Assembly: GCF_005771565.1 (NCBI RefSeq)
Contig: NZ_VAWA01000001.1
Span: forward strand, 74,638-138,637
Length of the DNA: 64,000 nt
Reading direction: 5' to 3'
Source: Nesterenkonia sphaerica
GTDB taxonomy: Bacteria; Actinomycetota; Actinomycetes; Actinomycetales; Micrococcaceae
Part shown: positions 17,570 to 29,295 of the stretch, one piece after another
How positions within the stretch are numbered: position 1 is the first letter of the stretch
How the letters are laid out: the number at the start of each line of letters is the position of its first letter
Notes under the pieces: model-generated
What the model was told of the DNA's origin: nothing
Databases searched by the model: none
The model's input: the letters and a program-made list of their open reading frames with translations, nothing else
Translations under genes and position numbers: made by a program

Positions 17570-18744
17570 GACCCGTTGCCTGACTTTTCCAAACGGGCGA
17601 CATCACGAGAAAAGGCACGAATCCCGTAGGTCCACGGGGGCAGTTCTTCGGTTCGTCCCACGTGATTGACCAACGCGCCTAAGCTGTCGTTGGCGATGCT
17701 CACGACGTCGCCTATCTTGTGAGTGAAGCCCTCACCCGGGACGTCCCGGTCTTGTGTGGGAGCAAACAGCGTGCCCGTGAAAAGGGCGAATCCGTCAGGG
17801 TACTGATGGTGGTCGCCGCGGGTGGCGGTGACCAGATCTTCAAAGGGGCGGCTCAGTGCGGAGACGGCGTTGATCCCGCGCAGGGTGTACCCTTCTGGAC
17901 CCTCAACGGTGAGGGAGATCTCCAGCTGTTGGGCGTCCTCAAGAGTGAATGTGCTGGTAGTGAGCCGGATAAAGGGGCCAATCGCTGTGGAGCGATTATT
18001 GTCCTTGGCCTTCCCAAGAAGCAGGGCGCTGCGGCCCTCCACGTCACGGAGATTGACGTCGTTGCCCAGGGTGACACCCACAATGCTCCCGCGGGAATCC
18101 ACGACGAGCACCAGCTCCGGTTCCGGGTTATTCCACGAGGAGAAGTCCGGGATGCCGATCGGGCTCCCGCTGCCCACGGCCGCGAGAACTGGTGCTTTGG
18201 TGAAGACCTCGGGGTCTGGCCCCAGGCCCACTTCCAAGTACTGAGACCACCAACCCCGGTCCAGTAGGGCTTTCTTGACCGCCTGAGCCTCTTCTCCGCC
18301 CGGTACTACGCTGGCCAAGTCCACTCCGATTTCGCGCTGCATCTGCTCCCGGACGGTGGCCGCGACGGATGGGTCTCCCCCACTGCGCTCCTCAATAACA
18401 CGTTCAATCATGGAGCCGACAAAGGTCACCCCGCAGGCCTTGATCACTTGTGCATCGAGCGGGGCTAGGAGCAGCGGTGAATCAGCGTGCCCTTGACTTT
18501 CGAGTCGGATCTCGTGGATCTTCCAGGTGGGCTGGCGCTGCCTGAGCTGCGCAAGCTGGTGCTGAAGGTCCTCCAGCTCAAGCAAGTCGGCTGTCGTGGC
18601 AGCGATGTGCGAGGCATCCCAGACGTCTTCCCCGGAGTAGAGCACCGGTACCGGAAGATTCCGGGTGAGGTCCCAGATCCGCCCGATGTAAACGCCTGAA
18701 TCGTCTTGCGGAAGAATATCGGCGATGGTGTGTTCCGTTGTCAT
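17566..18744 (-). CDS. FAH family protein, probable 2-keto-3-deoxy-D-arabinonate-type dehydratase
   Basis: A 392-residue protein of the FAH fold with the longer N-terminal domain seen in 2-keto-3-deoxyarabinonate dehydratases. Metal-binding acids appear in NNPEPELVLVVD (about 209-220) and GNDVNLRDVEGRSALLLGKA (about 230-249), followed by a conserved AIGPF. The known reaction turns 2-keto-3-deoxypentonate into alpha-ketoglutarate semialdehyde, the substrate of the enzyme encoded just upstream. This pairing makes the assignment likely. Its stop overlaps the GntR start (ATGA), and it starts 11 bases after the aldehyde dehydrogenase. Confidence 0.82.
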   Translation of the reverse strand: MTTEHTIADILPQDDSGVYIGRIWDLTRNLPVPVLYSGEDVWDASHIAATTADLLELEDLQHQLAQLRQRQPTWKIHEIRLESQGHADSPLLLAPLDAQVIKACGVTFVGSMIERVIEERSGGDPSVAATVREQMQREIGVDLASVVPGGEEAQAVKKALLDRGWWSQYLEVGLGPDPEVFTKAPVLAAVGSGSPIGIPDFSSWNNPEPELVLVVDSRGSIVGVTLGNDVNLRDVEGRSALLLGKAKDNNRSTAIGPFIRLTTSTFTLEDAQQLEISLTVEGPEGYTLRGINAVSALSRPFEDLVTATRGDHHQYPDGFALFTGTLFAPTQDRDVPGEGFTHKIGDVVSIANDSLGALVNHVGRTEELPPWTYGIRAFSRDVARLEKSGNGS

Positions 18745-18755
18745 CAGCTAAGACC

Positions 18756-20195
18756 TCAGTTCTTCCATTCACCGTCGACTCGACGGCGCAGACCCAGTGG
18801 GTTGCTCTCCTGGAGCGCCGGAGGAAGATCGACGTCGGCAAAGTCCTGATACGCCACAGCACGGAGGAACCGGGACACCGCGGCAGTGCCCACTGAGGTG
18901 CCCAGTGCCGTGGTCGCCGGGTAGGGCCCACCGTGGTGCTGCGCATAGGTCACCGTGACTCCGGTGGGCCACCCATTCTTCAGCAGACGGCCGCACCGCT
19001 GGGCCAGCGCACTCATGAGATCTTCAATGTCTTCGTCCTGCTCAGCGTGGATGGTGCCGGTCAGCTGTCCGGGCAGGTAACCGAGGACGCGCAGCAGTTC
19101 TGCTGAATTCTCATACGTGATGACCACCGCCGCAGGTCCGAACATTTCAGTGTGCAGAACTTCTGCCTCGGGCCCCAGTTCTCCGGCTTCCACGGAGAAT
19201 ACGCTGGGGGCCGGGGGGTCCTGGTTCTCGCCGCCGCCGTCCGCCATCCTGGCCACACCGTCGAGGTTCGCCACGTGTTGCCGCGCCTCAGCAAAGCCTT
19301 CAGCAATGCGATCATTGAGCATTTTCCCCGGAAGCTCCACGCTCTGCAGCGCATCGGTGATGGCTTTCTTCGCCTGCTCGGCGACAGCGCTGGGGACAAG
19401 AACCAGTCCCGGCTTCGTACAGAACTGACCAATTCCCATAGTCATCGAAGTGACGAAACCCTCAGCGATCTTTTCTCCGCGCTGCTGCCATGCGTTCTCG
19501 GTGACGACCACGGGGTTGATCGAGCCGAGTTCGCCATAGAACGGGATCGGCTCAGGACGGGCCGCGGCCCGGTCGAACAGCGCGCGACCCCCGGGGACCG
19601 AACCGGTAAATCCGATCGCCTTCACCTGGGGGTGTTCCACCAGCTCGATGCCTGCTTCGCGACCGGTGATCGCTGAAAACATCCCCTCGGGGGCGCCGGC
19701 CTGCTGCAGGCTGTCCTCTATGACCCGCGCAGTCAGCTCTCCCAGCTTCACGTGGCCACCATGAATCTTGTGCACCACGGGGCAGCCTGCCGCCCAGGCG
19801 GAGGCAGTGTCTCCACCAGCCACGGAGAAGGCAAAGGGAAAATTGGATGCGCCGAAAACGCCGACGACGCCCAGAGGAACGTTGACACGCCGAATGTCCG
19901 GCCGGGGCCCCATGCCCCAGTCGGGGTCCTGATGGTCGATGGTCGCGTCCAAGAACTGACCCTGTCGAACCTCTTGAGCAAGCAGCTGAAGTTGGAAGAC
20001 GGTTCTGGTCAGCTCTGTGTTGAGGCGGGCGGCGGGCAAGTGGGTCTCGGCTTGGCCCACTTCGACCAACTGCTCGCGGTGACCCTCGAGCGCCTCTGCA
20101 ACAGCCTCCATCCACTCAGCGCGCTCCTGGAGGGTGCGGGTTCCCATGGCGAGGAACGCCTCGTGGGCCTTGGTGACTTTCGCTTCAACTGACAT
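18756..20195 (-). CDS. Alpha-ketoglutarate semialdehyde dehydrogenase
   Basis: A 479-residue NAD(P)-dependent aldehyde dehydrogenase. The segment FGASNFPFAFSVAGGDTASA (about 134-153) is typical of the ketoglutarate semialdehyde group. The Rossmann motif FTGSVPGGR is near 213, the catalytic Glu is in FYGELGSINP and the nucleophile Cys is in QFCTKPG. It oxidises alpha-ketoglutarate semialdehyde to alpha-ketoglutarate. It is the first gene of the aldonate operon. GGAAAGG lies ahead of the ATG and the CTATAG repeats lie upstream. Confidence 0.9.
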   Translation of the reverse strand: MSVEAKVTKAHEAFLAMGTRTLQERAEWMEAVAEALEGHREQLVEVGQAETHLPAARLNTELTRTVFQLQLLAQEVRQGQFLDATIDHQDPDWGMGPRPDIRRVNVPLGVVGVFGASNFPFAFSVAGGDTASAWAAGCPVVHKIHGGHVKLGELTARVIEDSLQQAGAPEGMFSAITGREAGIELVEHPQVKAIGFTGSVPGGRALFDRAAARPEPIPFYGELGSINPVVVTENAWQQRGEKIAEGFVTSMTMGIGQFCTKPGLVLVPSAVAEQAKKAITDALQSVELPGKMLNDRIAEGFAEARQHVANLDGVARMADGGGENQDPPAPSVFSVEAGELGPEAEVLHTEMFGPAAVVITYENSAELLRVLGYLPGQLTGTIHAEQDEDIEDLMSALAQRCGRLLKNGWPTGVTVTYAQHHGGPYPATTALGTSVGTAAVSRFLRAVAYQDFADVDLPPALQESNPLGLRRRVDGEWKN

Positions 20196-20210
20196 TAGTT
20201 GACACCTTTC

Positions 20211-20236
20211 CTATAGCTTCTGCCAAAAACCTATAG
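20211..20236. promoter_or_regulatory. Paired CTATAG repeats, candidate GntR operator
   Basis: Two copies of the palindrome CTATAG (20211-20216 and 20231-20236; on the minus strand both read GCTATAGG) lie exactly 20 bases apart, two helical turns. They lie 16-41 bases upstream of the first gene of the aldonate operon. The rest of the 287-base gap (20196-20482) shows nothing else I can name. Confidence 0.4.
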
Positions 20237-20482
20237 CATCAACGGCTGTGCTGCAAGTCACATCTCGCGGATTCTTCTCTACCCCTGATCGGCCGGGAAA
20301 GACGCGCCTGTGGGCAATCTGGTGGGCAATTCCAGGTTCCACCGCGGAGAGTCCCATCGTCTGTGCCCGAAAACCCATGGACACGGCCCCGCCGCGGGAG
20401 CCTGAGTAGGACATTTGCGCGTCTGGGCCCTGGTGTCCCCTCGGATGTGGCGGTTGGGCAGCTGTCAGGTGGCTGCTGGGGC

Positions 20483-21400
20483 TCAGATGTGAAGCAGGCG
20501 CGCGCCGTTGTCGTGCAGCACCGCCCGGAGCCACGAGTCGCCGAGATCAAGATTGATCAGCGCATCGAGGGCATGAGTGTAGGTGTACGGAATATTGGGG
20601 AAGTCCGAACCGAGGATGATGCGCTCCTGCATATCCCTCAGCTGAGACACGTGCTCACGCGGGAACGGGTGCAGCCTTTCGATGAAGTCGGTGAACACCA
20701 TGGTGGTGTCCAGGTGTACCCCGTAGAAACGCCGAGCCAGGGCCAGGAACTGCGCATATTCGGGCATCCCCATGTGGGCGATGACCAGCTGCAGCGTCGG
20801 GAACCGCTGCAGAAGCCGCTCCATTCGCTCCGGTCCGGTGAACTCCCCCGGATTGGGTCCCGACCCGCAATGAATGACCACCGGCGTCGCTGACGAGGAA
20901 AGCATCTCCCACACTGGGTCAAGGGCGGGGTCCCCGGGGTCGAACCCTCCGACCTGCACGTGAACCTTGAACACTCGGGTGCCGGCCTCAAGGGCCTCGG
21001 CCACATAGTCCGGCGCGGAGGGTTCGGGGAAGAAGGTCCCGCTCAGTGCGGCTTCAGGCACCTGATCAGCAAAGCGCCGAGAGTAGTCGTTGAGCCAGGA
21101 TGCCATCCCGGGCCGGTGGGCGTAGTTGAGTGAGGTGAAGGTCCGCACACCGAAGGACCGGAGGATACTGAGGCGTTGGTCCTCAGAGGTGCGATAGGTA
21201 ATCGGCCATTCCTGACCCAGAAGGGGTGCAACGCCGTCAAAGTAGGCCCAGACTTTTCGCAGCACATTGTGCGGCATGAAATGGGTATGTATATCGATGA
21301 GGCCAGGCAGGTTGAGCTGCTGCCAGCGGGCCCGGACGCCCTCCGCCTCGACCGCCCACTCATGTGCCGGGTCTCGACCGGAGCTGACATGGTGTTTCAT
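20483..21400 (-). CDS. Amidohydrolase family (ACMSD-like) metal-dependent hydrolase
   Basis: A 305-residue TIM-barrel amidohydrolase of the amidohydrolase-2 group. Metal and catalytic residues are visible in IDIHTHF (about 28-34), VIHCGSG (about 180), AHMGMPEY (about 215) and ILGSDFPN near the C terminus. The ATG at 21400 is the start. An upstream extension of the same frame would run through the tRNA-Ala gene and is rejected. Members are hydrolases or decarboxylases of small organic acids. It transcribes towards the aldonate operon, but a 287-base gap with its own candidate operator separates them, so co-function is unproven. A lactonase role (such as L-fuconolactonase) is possible but not shown. 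Confidence 0.8.
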   Translation of the reverse strand: MKHHVSSGRDPAHEWAVEAEGVRARWQQLNLPGLIDIHTHFMPHNVLRKVWAYFDGVAPLLGQEWPITYRTSEDQRLSILRSFGVRTFTSLNYAHRPGMASWLNDYSRRFADQVPEAALSGTFFPEPSAPDYVAEALEAGTRVFKVHVQVGGFDPGDPALDPVWEMLSSSATPVVIHCGSGPNPGEFTGPERMERLLQRFPTLQLVIAHMGMPEYAQFLALARRFYGVHLDTTMVFTDFIERLHPFPREHVSQLRDMQERIILGSDFPNIPYTYTHALDALINLDLGDSWLRAVLHDNGARLLHI

Positions 21401-21425
21401 TGGCGGTCCCCGATGCGGGACTGTG

Positions 21426-21498
21426 TGGAGCCTAGGAGACTCGAACTCCTGACATCCTGCTTGCAAAGCAGGCGCTCTACCATCTGAGCTAAGGCCCC
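21426..21498 (-). tRNA. tRNA-Ala (anticodon TGC)
   Basis: A 73-base cloverleaf. The acceptor GGGGCCT pairs with AGGCTCC and includes the G3-U70 pair that identifies alanine tRNA. The D arm contains GCTCAGATGGTAGAGC. The anticodon stem CCTGC/GCAGG encloses TTTGCAA, and the T arm contains GTTCGAGTC. The discriminator is A; CCA is not encoded. Confidence 0.97.
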
Positions 21499-21509
21499 GT
21501 GACGGATAT

Positions 21510-21629
21510 TCAGTTCTTGACCTCGTCGGTGGCCTGGTTCCAGACCTGACGAGTGCCTTCGTTCTTCTTCCACTCTCGGTACACAGCGATTCCTGCCACC
21601 GCTGCTGCCACAATCAGGATTCGTTTCAT
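21510..21629 (-). CDS. DLW-39 family small protein
   Basis: A 39-codon gene between the tRNA-Ala and tRNA-Ile genes. The product starts MKRILIVAAAVAGIAVYREW, a short positive N terminus and one membrane-type helix, and ends in a charged tail with VWNQATDEVKN. Length, position and the Trp/Asp-containing tail match the actinobacterial DLW-39 family named for its 39 residues, whose function is unknown. It is below most gene-calling cut-offs. The window also places it correctly between the two tRNAs downstream of gyrA. Confidence 0.85.
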   Translation of the reverse strand: MKRILIVAAAVAGIAVYREWKKNEGTRQVWNQATDEVKN

Positions 21630-21631
21630 AG

Positions 21632-21705
21632 TGGGCGTACGTGGACTTGAACCACGGACCTTCACATTATCAGTGTGACGCTCTAACCGCCTGAGCTATA
21701 CGCCC
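21632..21705 (-). tRNA. tRNA-Ile (anticodon GAT)
   Basis: A 74-base cloverleaf. The acceptor GGGCGTA pairs with TACGCCC, and the D arm contains GCTCAGGCGGTTAGAGC. The anticodon stem TCACA/TGTGA encloses CTGATAA, and the T arm contains GTTCAAGTC. The discriminator is A; CCA is not encoded. It is the standard neighbour of gyrA in actinobacteria. Confidence 0.97.
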
Positions 21706-21810
21706 GAAACCTGTTCCTTCTCATCGCTGCGGAGAGCGACCACTACACATTACATCAGCGCTCCCGCGCTGAACAAATCAGCAGTGCCCGGCCGCCTTCG
21801 GCTGCAGACC

Positions 21811-22458
21811 TCAGTCGTCGGTGAGGGTGACACCGACGCCGCCCACCAGGGAGGCAGACAGGTTGTACAGCACGGCCGCCAGCATCGACAGCACCGTCAG
21901 CAGCACCACATTCACCACCGCGATGATGGTGGCGAAGGACGCCACCTGCCCCACGGTGACCAGCTCCTGGAGCTGGAAGCCGCCTGCCTCAGCGTTGCCG
22001 CCCAGTATCTGGCCGGCCAGATCGTTCACCCGGTCGAAGACCCCGGTGAGATCCATCATCGACCACAGGGTGACCGCGCAGACGACCAGCATGATGCCCA
22101 GTGCCACCGAGAGCAGGAAGCTCATCTTCAGCACTGACCACGGATCCACCTTGGAAACCAGAAGCCGGGCTTTGCGGACCTTCGCCTTGGGAGTCGGCCT
22201 CACCAGTGGCTGGGCCTGACGTCCACTCCCCGGACGGGGCCCGGGCTGGGGACGTGCTGTCGGCTTGCCCTGAGGCCGCGGTCGCGGAGCTGCAGGTTTA
22301 GGTGTTGAGTGCCCAGCACTCTGCGGCGCCGTCGCGATCTCTTCCTTGATGGCAGGCATGTTGGTCATCGTGGCACCACGCGGCCGCGGCGCGGGGAAGC
22401 GCCGTTTGGCCTCAGCCGCGCCAGTCTGGCCGCTCCGGCCGTCCTTGCTCTCGCTCAC
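21811..22458 (-). CDS. DUF3566 domain-containing membrane protein
   Basis: A 215-residue protein. The first 90 residues are a basic, proline-rich disordered tail. The DUF3566 domain follows, from the KARLLVSKVDPWSVLKMSF segment (about 97-115) to the end, with two membrane helices (about 113-135 and 176-203). The start is a GTG with GGAGG upstream. It lies immediately downstream of gyrA as in most actinobacteria. The family is known by position and is of unknown function, with membrane-anchored roles near cell-division or envelope proteins proposed. Confidence 0.9.
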   Translation of the reverse strand: MSESKDGRSGQTGAAEAKRRFPAPRPRGATMTNMPAIKEEIATAPQSAGHSTPKPAAPRPRPQGKPTARPQPGPRPGSGRQAQPLVRPTPKAKVRKARLLVSKVDPWSVLKMSFLLSVALGIMLVVCAVTLWSMMDLTGVFDRVNDLAGQILGGNAEAGGFQLQELVTVGQVASFATIIAVVNVVLLTVLSMLAAVLYNLSASLVGGVGVTLTDD

Positions 22459-22518
22459 AAATGACCTCCAAGGGAAGGTGTAGTCGTACTCATCGAGAGA
22501 CCACGGTACTGCATATGG

Positions 22519-25122
22519 CTATTCTGAGCTCTCAGCATCCTGAACCTCAGCTTCAGATGTTGCGGCTTCGTTATCAGTGGGGGCATCCTCGATCTCCGGT
22601 GCCTCCTCCGCCTCCTCGCCGGCAGCGGCGAGGGCCGCACCGGAAGATTTGGCCACTTTGAGGATCCGATCATTCTTCCGCGGCTTGGCAAAGATCACAC
22701 CCATAGTGTCGCGTCCCCGGGGCGGGACGCCCGAAACAGCGGAGCGGACCACATTGCCGGAGTTCATGACCACCAGCACCTCGTCGTCCTCTTCCACCAC
22801 CATCGCGCCGACGAGGTCTCCCCGGTCCTCGACGAACTTGCCGACTTTGATGCCGAGACCTCCCCGGCCCTGCACCCGGTATTCGTCTACATGGGTGCGT
22901 TTTGCGTAGCCGCCTTCGGTGACGATGAAGACGTAGGAATCGGGGGTGACCACATCGGCGGTGAGGAGTTCATCCTCGCCGCGGAACTTCATCCCCGTCA
23001 CCCCGGAGGTCGCCCGGCCCATGGGCCGCAATGCCTGGTCAGTGGCAGTGAACCGCAGCGACTGCCCGTGCCGGGAGACCAGCATCAGATCATCCTGAGC
23101 GGAGACCAGTTTGGCGGAGACCAGCTCATCCTCTTCGCGGAGATTGATCGCGATCACCCCGGCCTGGCGCGGCGAATCGTAGTCGGTGAGCTTGGTCTTC
23201 TTCACCAGTCCCGACTTAGTCGCCAGCACCAGGTAGCTGGCGTCGTCGTAGTTCTTCAGCGCCAGCACCCCGGCGATGGTCTCATCGGGTTGGAAGGCCA
23301 CCACGTTGGCCACGTGCTGGCCCTTCGAGTCCCGGCCCGATTCCATCAGGTCATAGCACTTTGTCCGGTAGACCCGGCCCAGGTTGGTGAAGAACAGGAT
23401 CCAGTGGTGGGTGGTGGTCACGAAGAAATGCTCGACGACGTCGTCGGCGCGCAGCTGGGCACCGCGGACGCCCTTGCCACCGCGGATCTGGGCACGGTAG
23501 TTGTCGATCCGGGTCCGCTTCACGTATCCGTCACGGGTGATGGAGACGACCACGTCTTCCTCGGGGATGAGGTCCTCCATGGACATGTCACCGCCGTAGC
23601 CGCGCAAAATGTGGGTTCTCCGGTCATCGCCGAACTTCTCCACTATCGTGTTCAGCTCGTCACTGACGATCTGGCGCTGCCGGTCCTCACTGGCGAGGAT
23701 GGCTTGGTAGTCGGCGATCATGCGCATCAACTCGTCGTACTCGTTCTGCAGCTTCTGCCGCTCCAGGCCGACCAGGCGGCGCAGCTGCATGTCCACAATC
23801 GCTGTGGCCTGGCTGTCGTCAATGTCGAGCAGCCGCTTCAGACCCTCCCGGGCTTCCTCCACGTTGGCTGAGCCACGGATGGTCTCAATCACTCGGTCGA
23901 TCTCATCCAGAGCCTTCAGCAGACCCAGCTTGATATGCGCCTCAGCCTCCGCCTTGGCCAGCCGGAACCGGGTCCGCCGGACGATGACCTCGATCTGGTG
24001 AGTCACCCAGTGGTGGACGAACGCATCAAGGCTCAGCGTGCGGGGAACTCCATCGACCAGGGCGAGCATGTTCGCCGAAAAGTTCTCCTGCAGCTGAGTG
24101 TGCTTGTAGAGGTTGTTCAGCACCACCTTGGCCACGGCGTCGCGCTTGAGAACGATCACCAGACGCTGACCCGTCCGGCCGGAGGATTCGTCCCGGATCT
24201 CAGCGATGCCGCCGATCTTGCCGTCTTTGACCAGGGCTGCGATCTTCCGTGCCAGAGCGTCAGGGTTGGCGTGGTAGGGAAGCTCGGTCACCACCAGGCA
24301 GGAACGGCCCTGCAGCTCCTCCACGCTGACCACAGCCCGCATGGTGATGGATCCGCGTCCGGTCCGGTAGGCATCCTCAATGCCCTGGGTGCCCAGAATT
24401 TGCGCGCCGGTGGGGAAATCCGGTCCCTGCACCCGCTGCAGCAGAGCCTCCAAGAGCTCCTCCCGGGTGGCCCCGGGGTTCTGCAGGTACCACTGGACCC
24501 CGGATGCGACCTCACGGAGGTTGTGCGGTGGAATATTGGTGGCCATGCCCACCGCGATGCCGGAGGAACCGTTGACCAGCAGGTTGGGGAAGCGGGCGGG
24601 AAGCACCACAGGTTCCTGCTGCTTACCGTCGTAATTGTCCTGGAAGTCAACGGTGTCCTCGTTGATGTCCCGGACCATCTCCATCGCCAGCGGCGCCATC
24701 TTGGTCTCGGTGTAACGCGGAGCGGCCGCGCCGTCGTCACCGGGGTTGCCGAAGTTCCCCTGGCCCGTCGCCAGCGGGTAACGCATCACCCAGTCCTGGA
24801 TGAGCCTGACCAGAGCATCGTAGATCGCAGAGTCGCCGTGGGGGTGGTAGGAGCCCATGACGTCGCCCACCACGCGGGCGCACTTGTTGAAGGACCGGTC
24901 AGGTCGGTAGCCGCCGTCGTACATGGCATACAGCACCCGTCGATGCACCGGCTTCAGGCCGTCCCGGACATCCGGAAGGGCGCGGCCGACGATCACTGCC
25001 ATCGCGTAGTCCAGATAGGACCGCTTCATCTCTGTCTGCAGGTCCACCTGCCGGACCCGGCCCACTTCTACACCGCTCAGCGGCGCCGGCACATCCGGGT
25101 TCTCTGGAATGTTATCGCTCAC
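22519..25122 (-). CDS. gyrA: DNA gyrase subunit A
   Basis: An 867-residue subunit that cuts and rejoins DNA. The N-terminal part has the quinolone region [20 protein letters not shown] (about 91-110) with Ser and Asp at the two usual resistance positions, so it looks wild type. The active-site Tyr is in APRYTE (about 132-137). The C-terminal beta-pinwheel contains the GyrA box-like QRGGKG equivalent ([10 protein letters not shown]). The end is a long acidic tail (about 55 residues rich in Glu and Ala), longer than in E. coli. It lies 65 bases downstream of gyrB on the same strand. Confidence 0.98.
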   Translation of the reverse strand: MSDNIPENPDVPAPLSGVEVGRVRQVDLQTEMKRSYLDYAMAVIVGRALPDVRDGLKPVHRRVLYAMYDGGYRPDRSFNKCARVVGDVMGSYHPHGDSAIYDALVRLIQDWVMRYPLATGQGNFGNPGDDGAAAPRYTETKMAPLAMEMVRDINEDTVDFQDNYDGKQQEPVVLPARFPNLLVNGSSGIAVGMATNIPPHNLREVASGVQWYLQNPGATREELLEALLQRVQGPDFPTGAQILGTQGIEDAYRTGRGSITMRAVVSVEELQGRSCLVVTELPYHANPDALARKIAALVKDGKIGGIAEIRDESSGRTGQRLVIVLKRDAVAKVVLNNLYKHTQLQENFSANMLALVDGVPRTLSLDAFVHHWVTHQIEVIVRRTRFRLAKAEAEAHIKLGLLKALDEIDRVIETIRGSANVEEAREGLKRLLDIDDSQATAIVDMQLRRLVGLERQKLQNEYDELMRMIADYQAILASEDRQRQIVSDELNTIVEKFGDDRRTHILRGYGGDMSMEDLIPEEDVVVSITRDGYVKRTRIDNYRAQIRGGKGVRGAQLRADDVVEHFFVTTTHHWILFFTNLGRVYRTKCYDLMESGRDSKGQHVANVVAFQPDETIAGVLALKNYDDASYLVLATKSGLVKKTKLTDYDSPRQAGVIAINLREEDELVSAKLVSAQDDLMLVSRHGQSLRFTATDQALRPMGRATSGVTGMKFRGEDELLTADVVTPDSYVFIVTEGGYAKRTHVDEYRVQGRGGLGIKVGKFVEDRGDLVGAMVVEEDDEVLVVMNSGNVVRSAVSGVPPRGRDTMGVIFAKPRKNDRILKVAKSSGAALAAAGEEAEEAPEIEDAPTDNEAATSEAEVQDAESSE

Positions 25123-25187
25123 GTATTCTCTTCCTTCGAGGTCTCAACAGCTGACGACGACGCCTGGGCAAGCCGCAGGGCGGGCCA

Positions 25188-27413
<2,226 letters not shown>

Positions 27414-27503
27414 TCAAATGCGGCATATCGTCAATCACGGCGATCCATGTCAATGCTGAATTGACCACTGTGGTCCCCCCAGCTCGAGCGCAGTCGGGGA
27501 GGT

Positions 27504-28052
27504 TTATCCGTAGGTGTCACGAGGCCCGCGTCCGCGCACGGAATACCGGCCTTTCTTCCAGCTCGGCGCCTGAGGTCCACGAATCTCAATCTCGGTCACG
27601 ATCCCTTGGCCCAGTTCTTTTTCGAAGACGTCAAGGATCTTGGGCTTCATCAGTTTGAGGTTGGTCGCCCAAGCGGTGGAGTCACAACCCACCACCACCG
27701 TGCCGTCTTCGAAGGTTTCGGGCCGGCAGTGTTGTGCGATGGCCTCACCCACCAGCTGGTCCCATCTGCTGATGACAGATCCGACCGCTACTGGTGCCTT
27801 CCACCCTCTGGTGCGTACCAACGTCTGCAGCGCCTCGCCGAGGAGCTTGGGGTCACGCAGGTCCCCTTGCTGCCCTGCGGCAGCACCCGCTCCCTCGCGG
27901 GGGGCGCTCTGTGAGACATTCCTGGGGTCAGAGTTCAGGGAAACGTTCTTGGGCGGTCGGCGCAGGCGCTGCTGTCCCCTGTCCTCGGCGGCTTTGCGGA
28001 AGCGATTGAACAGGACTGTGGCAGCATCTGGCAGCTCCACCTCCTCATTCAT
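27504..28052 (-). CDS. dciA: DUF721 family replication protein DciA
   Basis: A 182-residue protein. The first 90 residues are basic and low-complexity. The DUF721 domain spans about 75-165, with GSVISRWDQLVGEAIAQHC and VVVGCDSTAWATNLKLMKPK as the conserved parts. DciA is the ancestral loader of the DnaB helicase in bacteria without DnaC or DnaI, and dnaB is present in this window. It overlaps recF by 8 bases. Confidence 0.9.
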   Translation of the reverse strand: MNEEVELPDAATVLFNRFRKAAEDRGQQRLRRPPKNVSLNSDPRNVSQSAPREGAGAAAGQQGDLRDPKLLGEALQTLVRTRGWKAPVAVGSVISRWDQLVGEAIAQHCRPETFEDGTVVVGCDSTAWATNLKLMKPKILDVFEKELGQGIVTEIEIRGPQAPSWKKGRYSVRGRGPRDTYG

Positions 28053-29274
28053 CGTGCCCCCGGAGGGGACCGGCCGCGGTCGCAGTGCTCAGCTGGTTGG
28101 CCGACTCCACGCGGTAGGCGTTGCTCAACAACGCTTCCGGCACATCATCATCCACCGCAGCGGTGACAATCAGCTGTTCAGCCCCGGTGGAGAGGTCTGC
28201 CAATCGGCTTCGGCGCCGTGCATCGAGCTCAGCGAAGACATCGTCCAAGATCAAGATGGGCTCCGCTCCCGGCTCCGGGTCGTCATCGAGCATCACCCGG
28301 TAGCTCGCCAGCCGCAGTCCCAAAGCGAAGGACCACGTCTCGCCGTGGGAGGCGTAGCCCTTCACGGGGGTGGAGTCCAGGCTGAAGTGAATATCGTCGC
28401 GGTGCGGACCGACCAGCGTCACACCGCGCTCGCGCTCGCGGCGGCGCACAGAACGCAGCGCGGCCTGCAACTCGGAGACCAGTTCCGCAGCTGAGGCCCC
28501 CTCCAACGGGGAAACGTCTCCGGCTGGATCCTCAACGGTCGGCCCGCTGAGGTCTTCACCGTCCTCATCATGGCCGGTCAGCGAAGACAAATAGCGCATC
28601 CGTGCGGTACGGACGGAGTGGGAGAGATCCTGGTAGGCCTCACTCAAGTGCGGGCGCAGCGCTGCAAGAACGTCCAGCCTGGCGCGCAATACTCTGCCTC
28701 CCACCTGCGCCAATTGAGCGTCCCATACCTCAAGGGTGGATTCATGAGTGGGAGTGAACCCCTGGTGGCGGATTGACTTCAGCAGGGCGTTGCGTTGGCG
28801 CAGCACTTTGCCGTAGTCCTGAGAGAGCTGGCCCAATGTTGGCTGAAGCTGCACGGCCAGGGAGTCGAACAGGCGCCGACGCACCGTGGGCGCTCCTTTG
28901 ACCAGTTCAAGGTCTTCGGGGGCGAAGAGCACAGTGCGCAGGATACCCAGTGCCTCAGTGGCGCGGACCGCGGATCCCCGGTTGATTCGGGCCCGATTGG
29001 TCTTCCCCGGATTGATCTCCACTTCGAGATATGCCTCGCGCGCGCCGCGATGTGCCTGGGCGCGGATAATCGCCTGGGATTCTCCGTGGCGGATCAGCGG
29101 GGCGTCGTGGGTAACCCGATGTGAAGAGAGAGTCGCCAGGTAGGCCACCGCCTCAGCGATGTTGGTCTTCCCCACACCGTTGTATCCCAGGAACACATTC
29201 GGTCCCGGACGCAGGGAGAGATCAGTTTCCGCGTAACTGCGAAAATCCTGCAGAATCAGCCGAGAAAGCCGCAC
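28045..29274 (-). CDS. recF: DNA replication and repair protein RecF
   Basis: A 409-residue SMC-like ATPase that helps load RecA at gaps. It has Walker A GYNGVGKTN (about 34-42), the ABC signature region LVGPHRDDI (about 300) and Walker B ILILDDVFAELD (about 343). It starts 21 bases after dnaN and its frame overlaps dciA, which is the usual tight arrangement. Confidence 0.96.
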   Translation of the reverse strand: MRLSRLILQDFRSYAETDLSLRPGPNVFLGYNGVGKTNIAEAVAYLATLSSHRVTHDAPLIRHGESQAIIRAQAHRGAREAYLEVEINPGKTNRARINRGSAVRATEALGILRTVLFAPEDLELVKGAPTVRRRLFDSLAVQLQPTLGQLSQDYGKVLRQRNALLKSIRHQGFTPTHESTLEVWDAQLAQVGGRVLRARLDVLAALRPHLSEAYQDLSHSVRTARMRYLSSLTGHDEDGEDLSGPTVEDPAGDVSPLEGASAAELVSELQAALRSVRRRERERGVTLVGPHRDDIHFSLDSTPVKGYASHGETWSFALGLRLASYRVMLDDDPEPGAEPILILDDVFAELDARRRSRLADLSTGAEQLIVTAAVDDDVPEALLSNAYRVESANQLSTATAAGPLRGHDE

Positions 29275-29295
29275 CGCGTATCAGCGACTCAACTC

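Noticed and set aside
21401-21613. A 71-codon N-terminal extension of the amidohydrolase
   Set aside because: It translates the tRNA-Ala gene (the peptide DGRAPALQAGCQEFESP is the usual sign of a translated tRNA).
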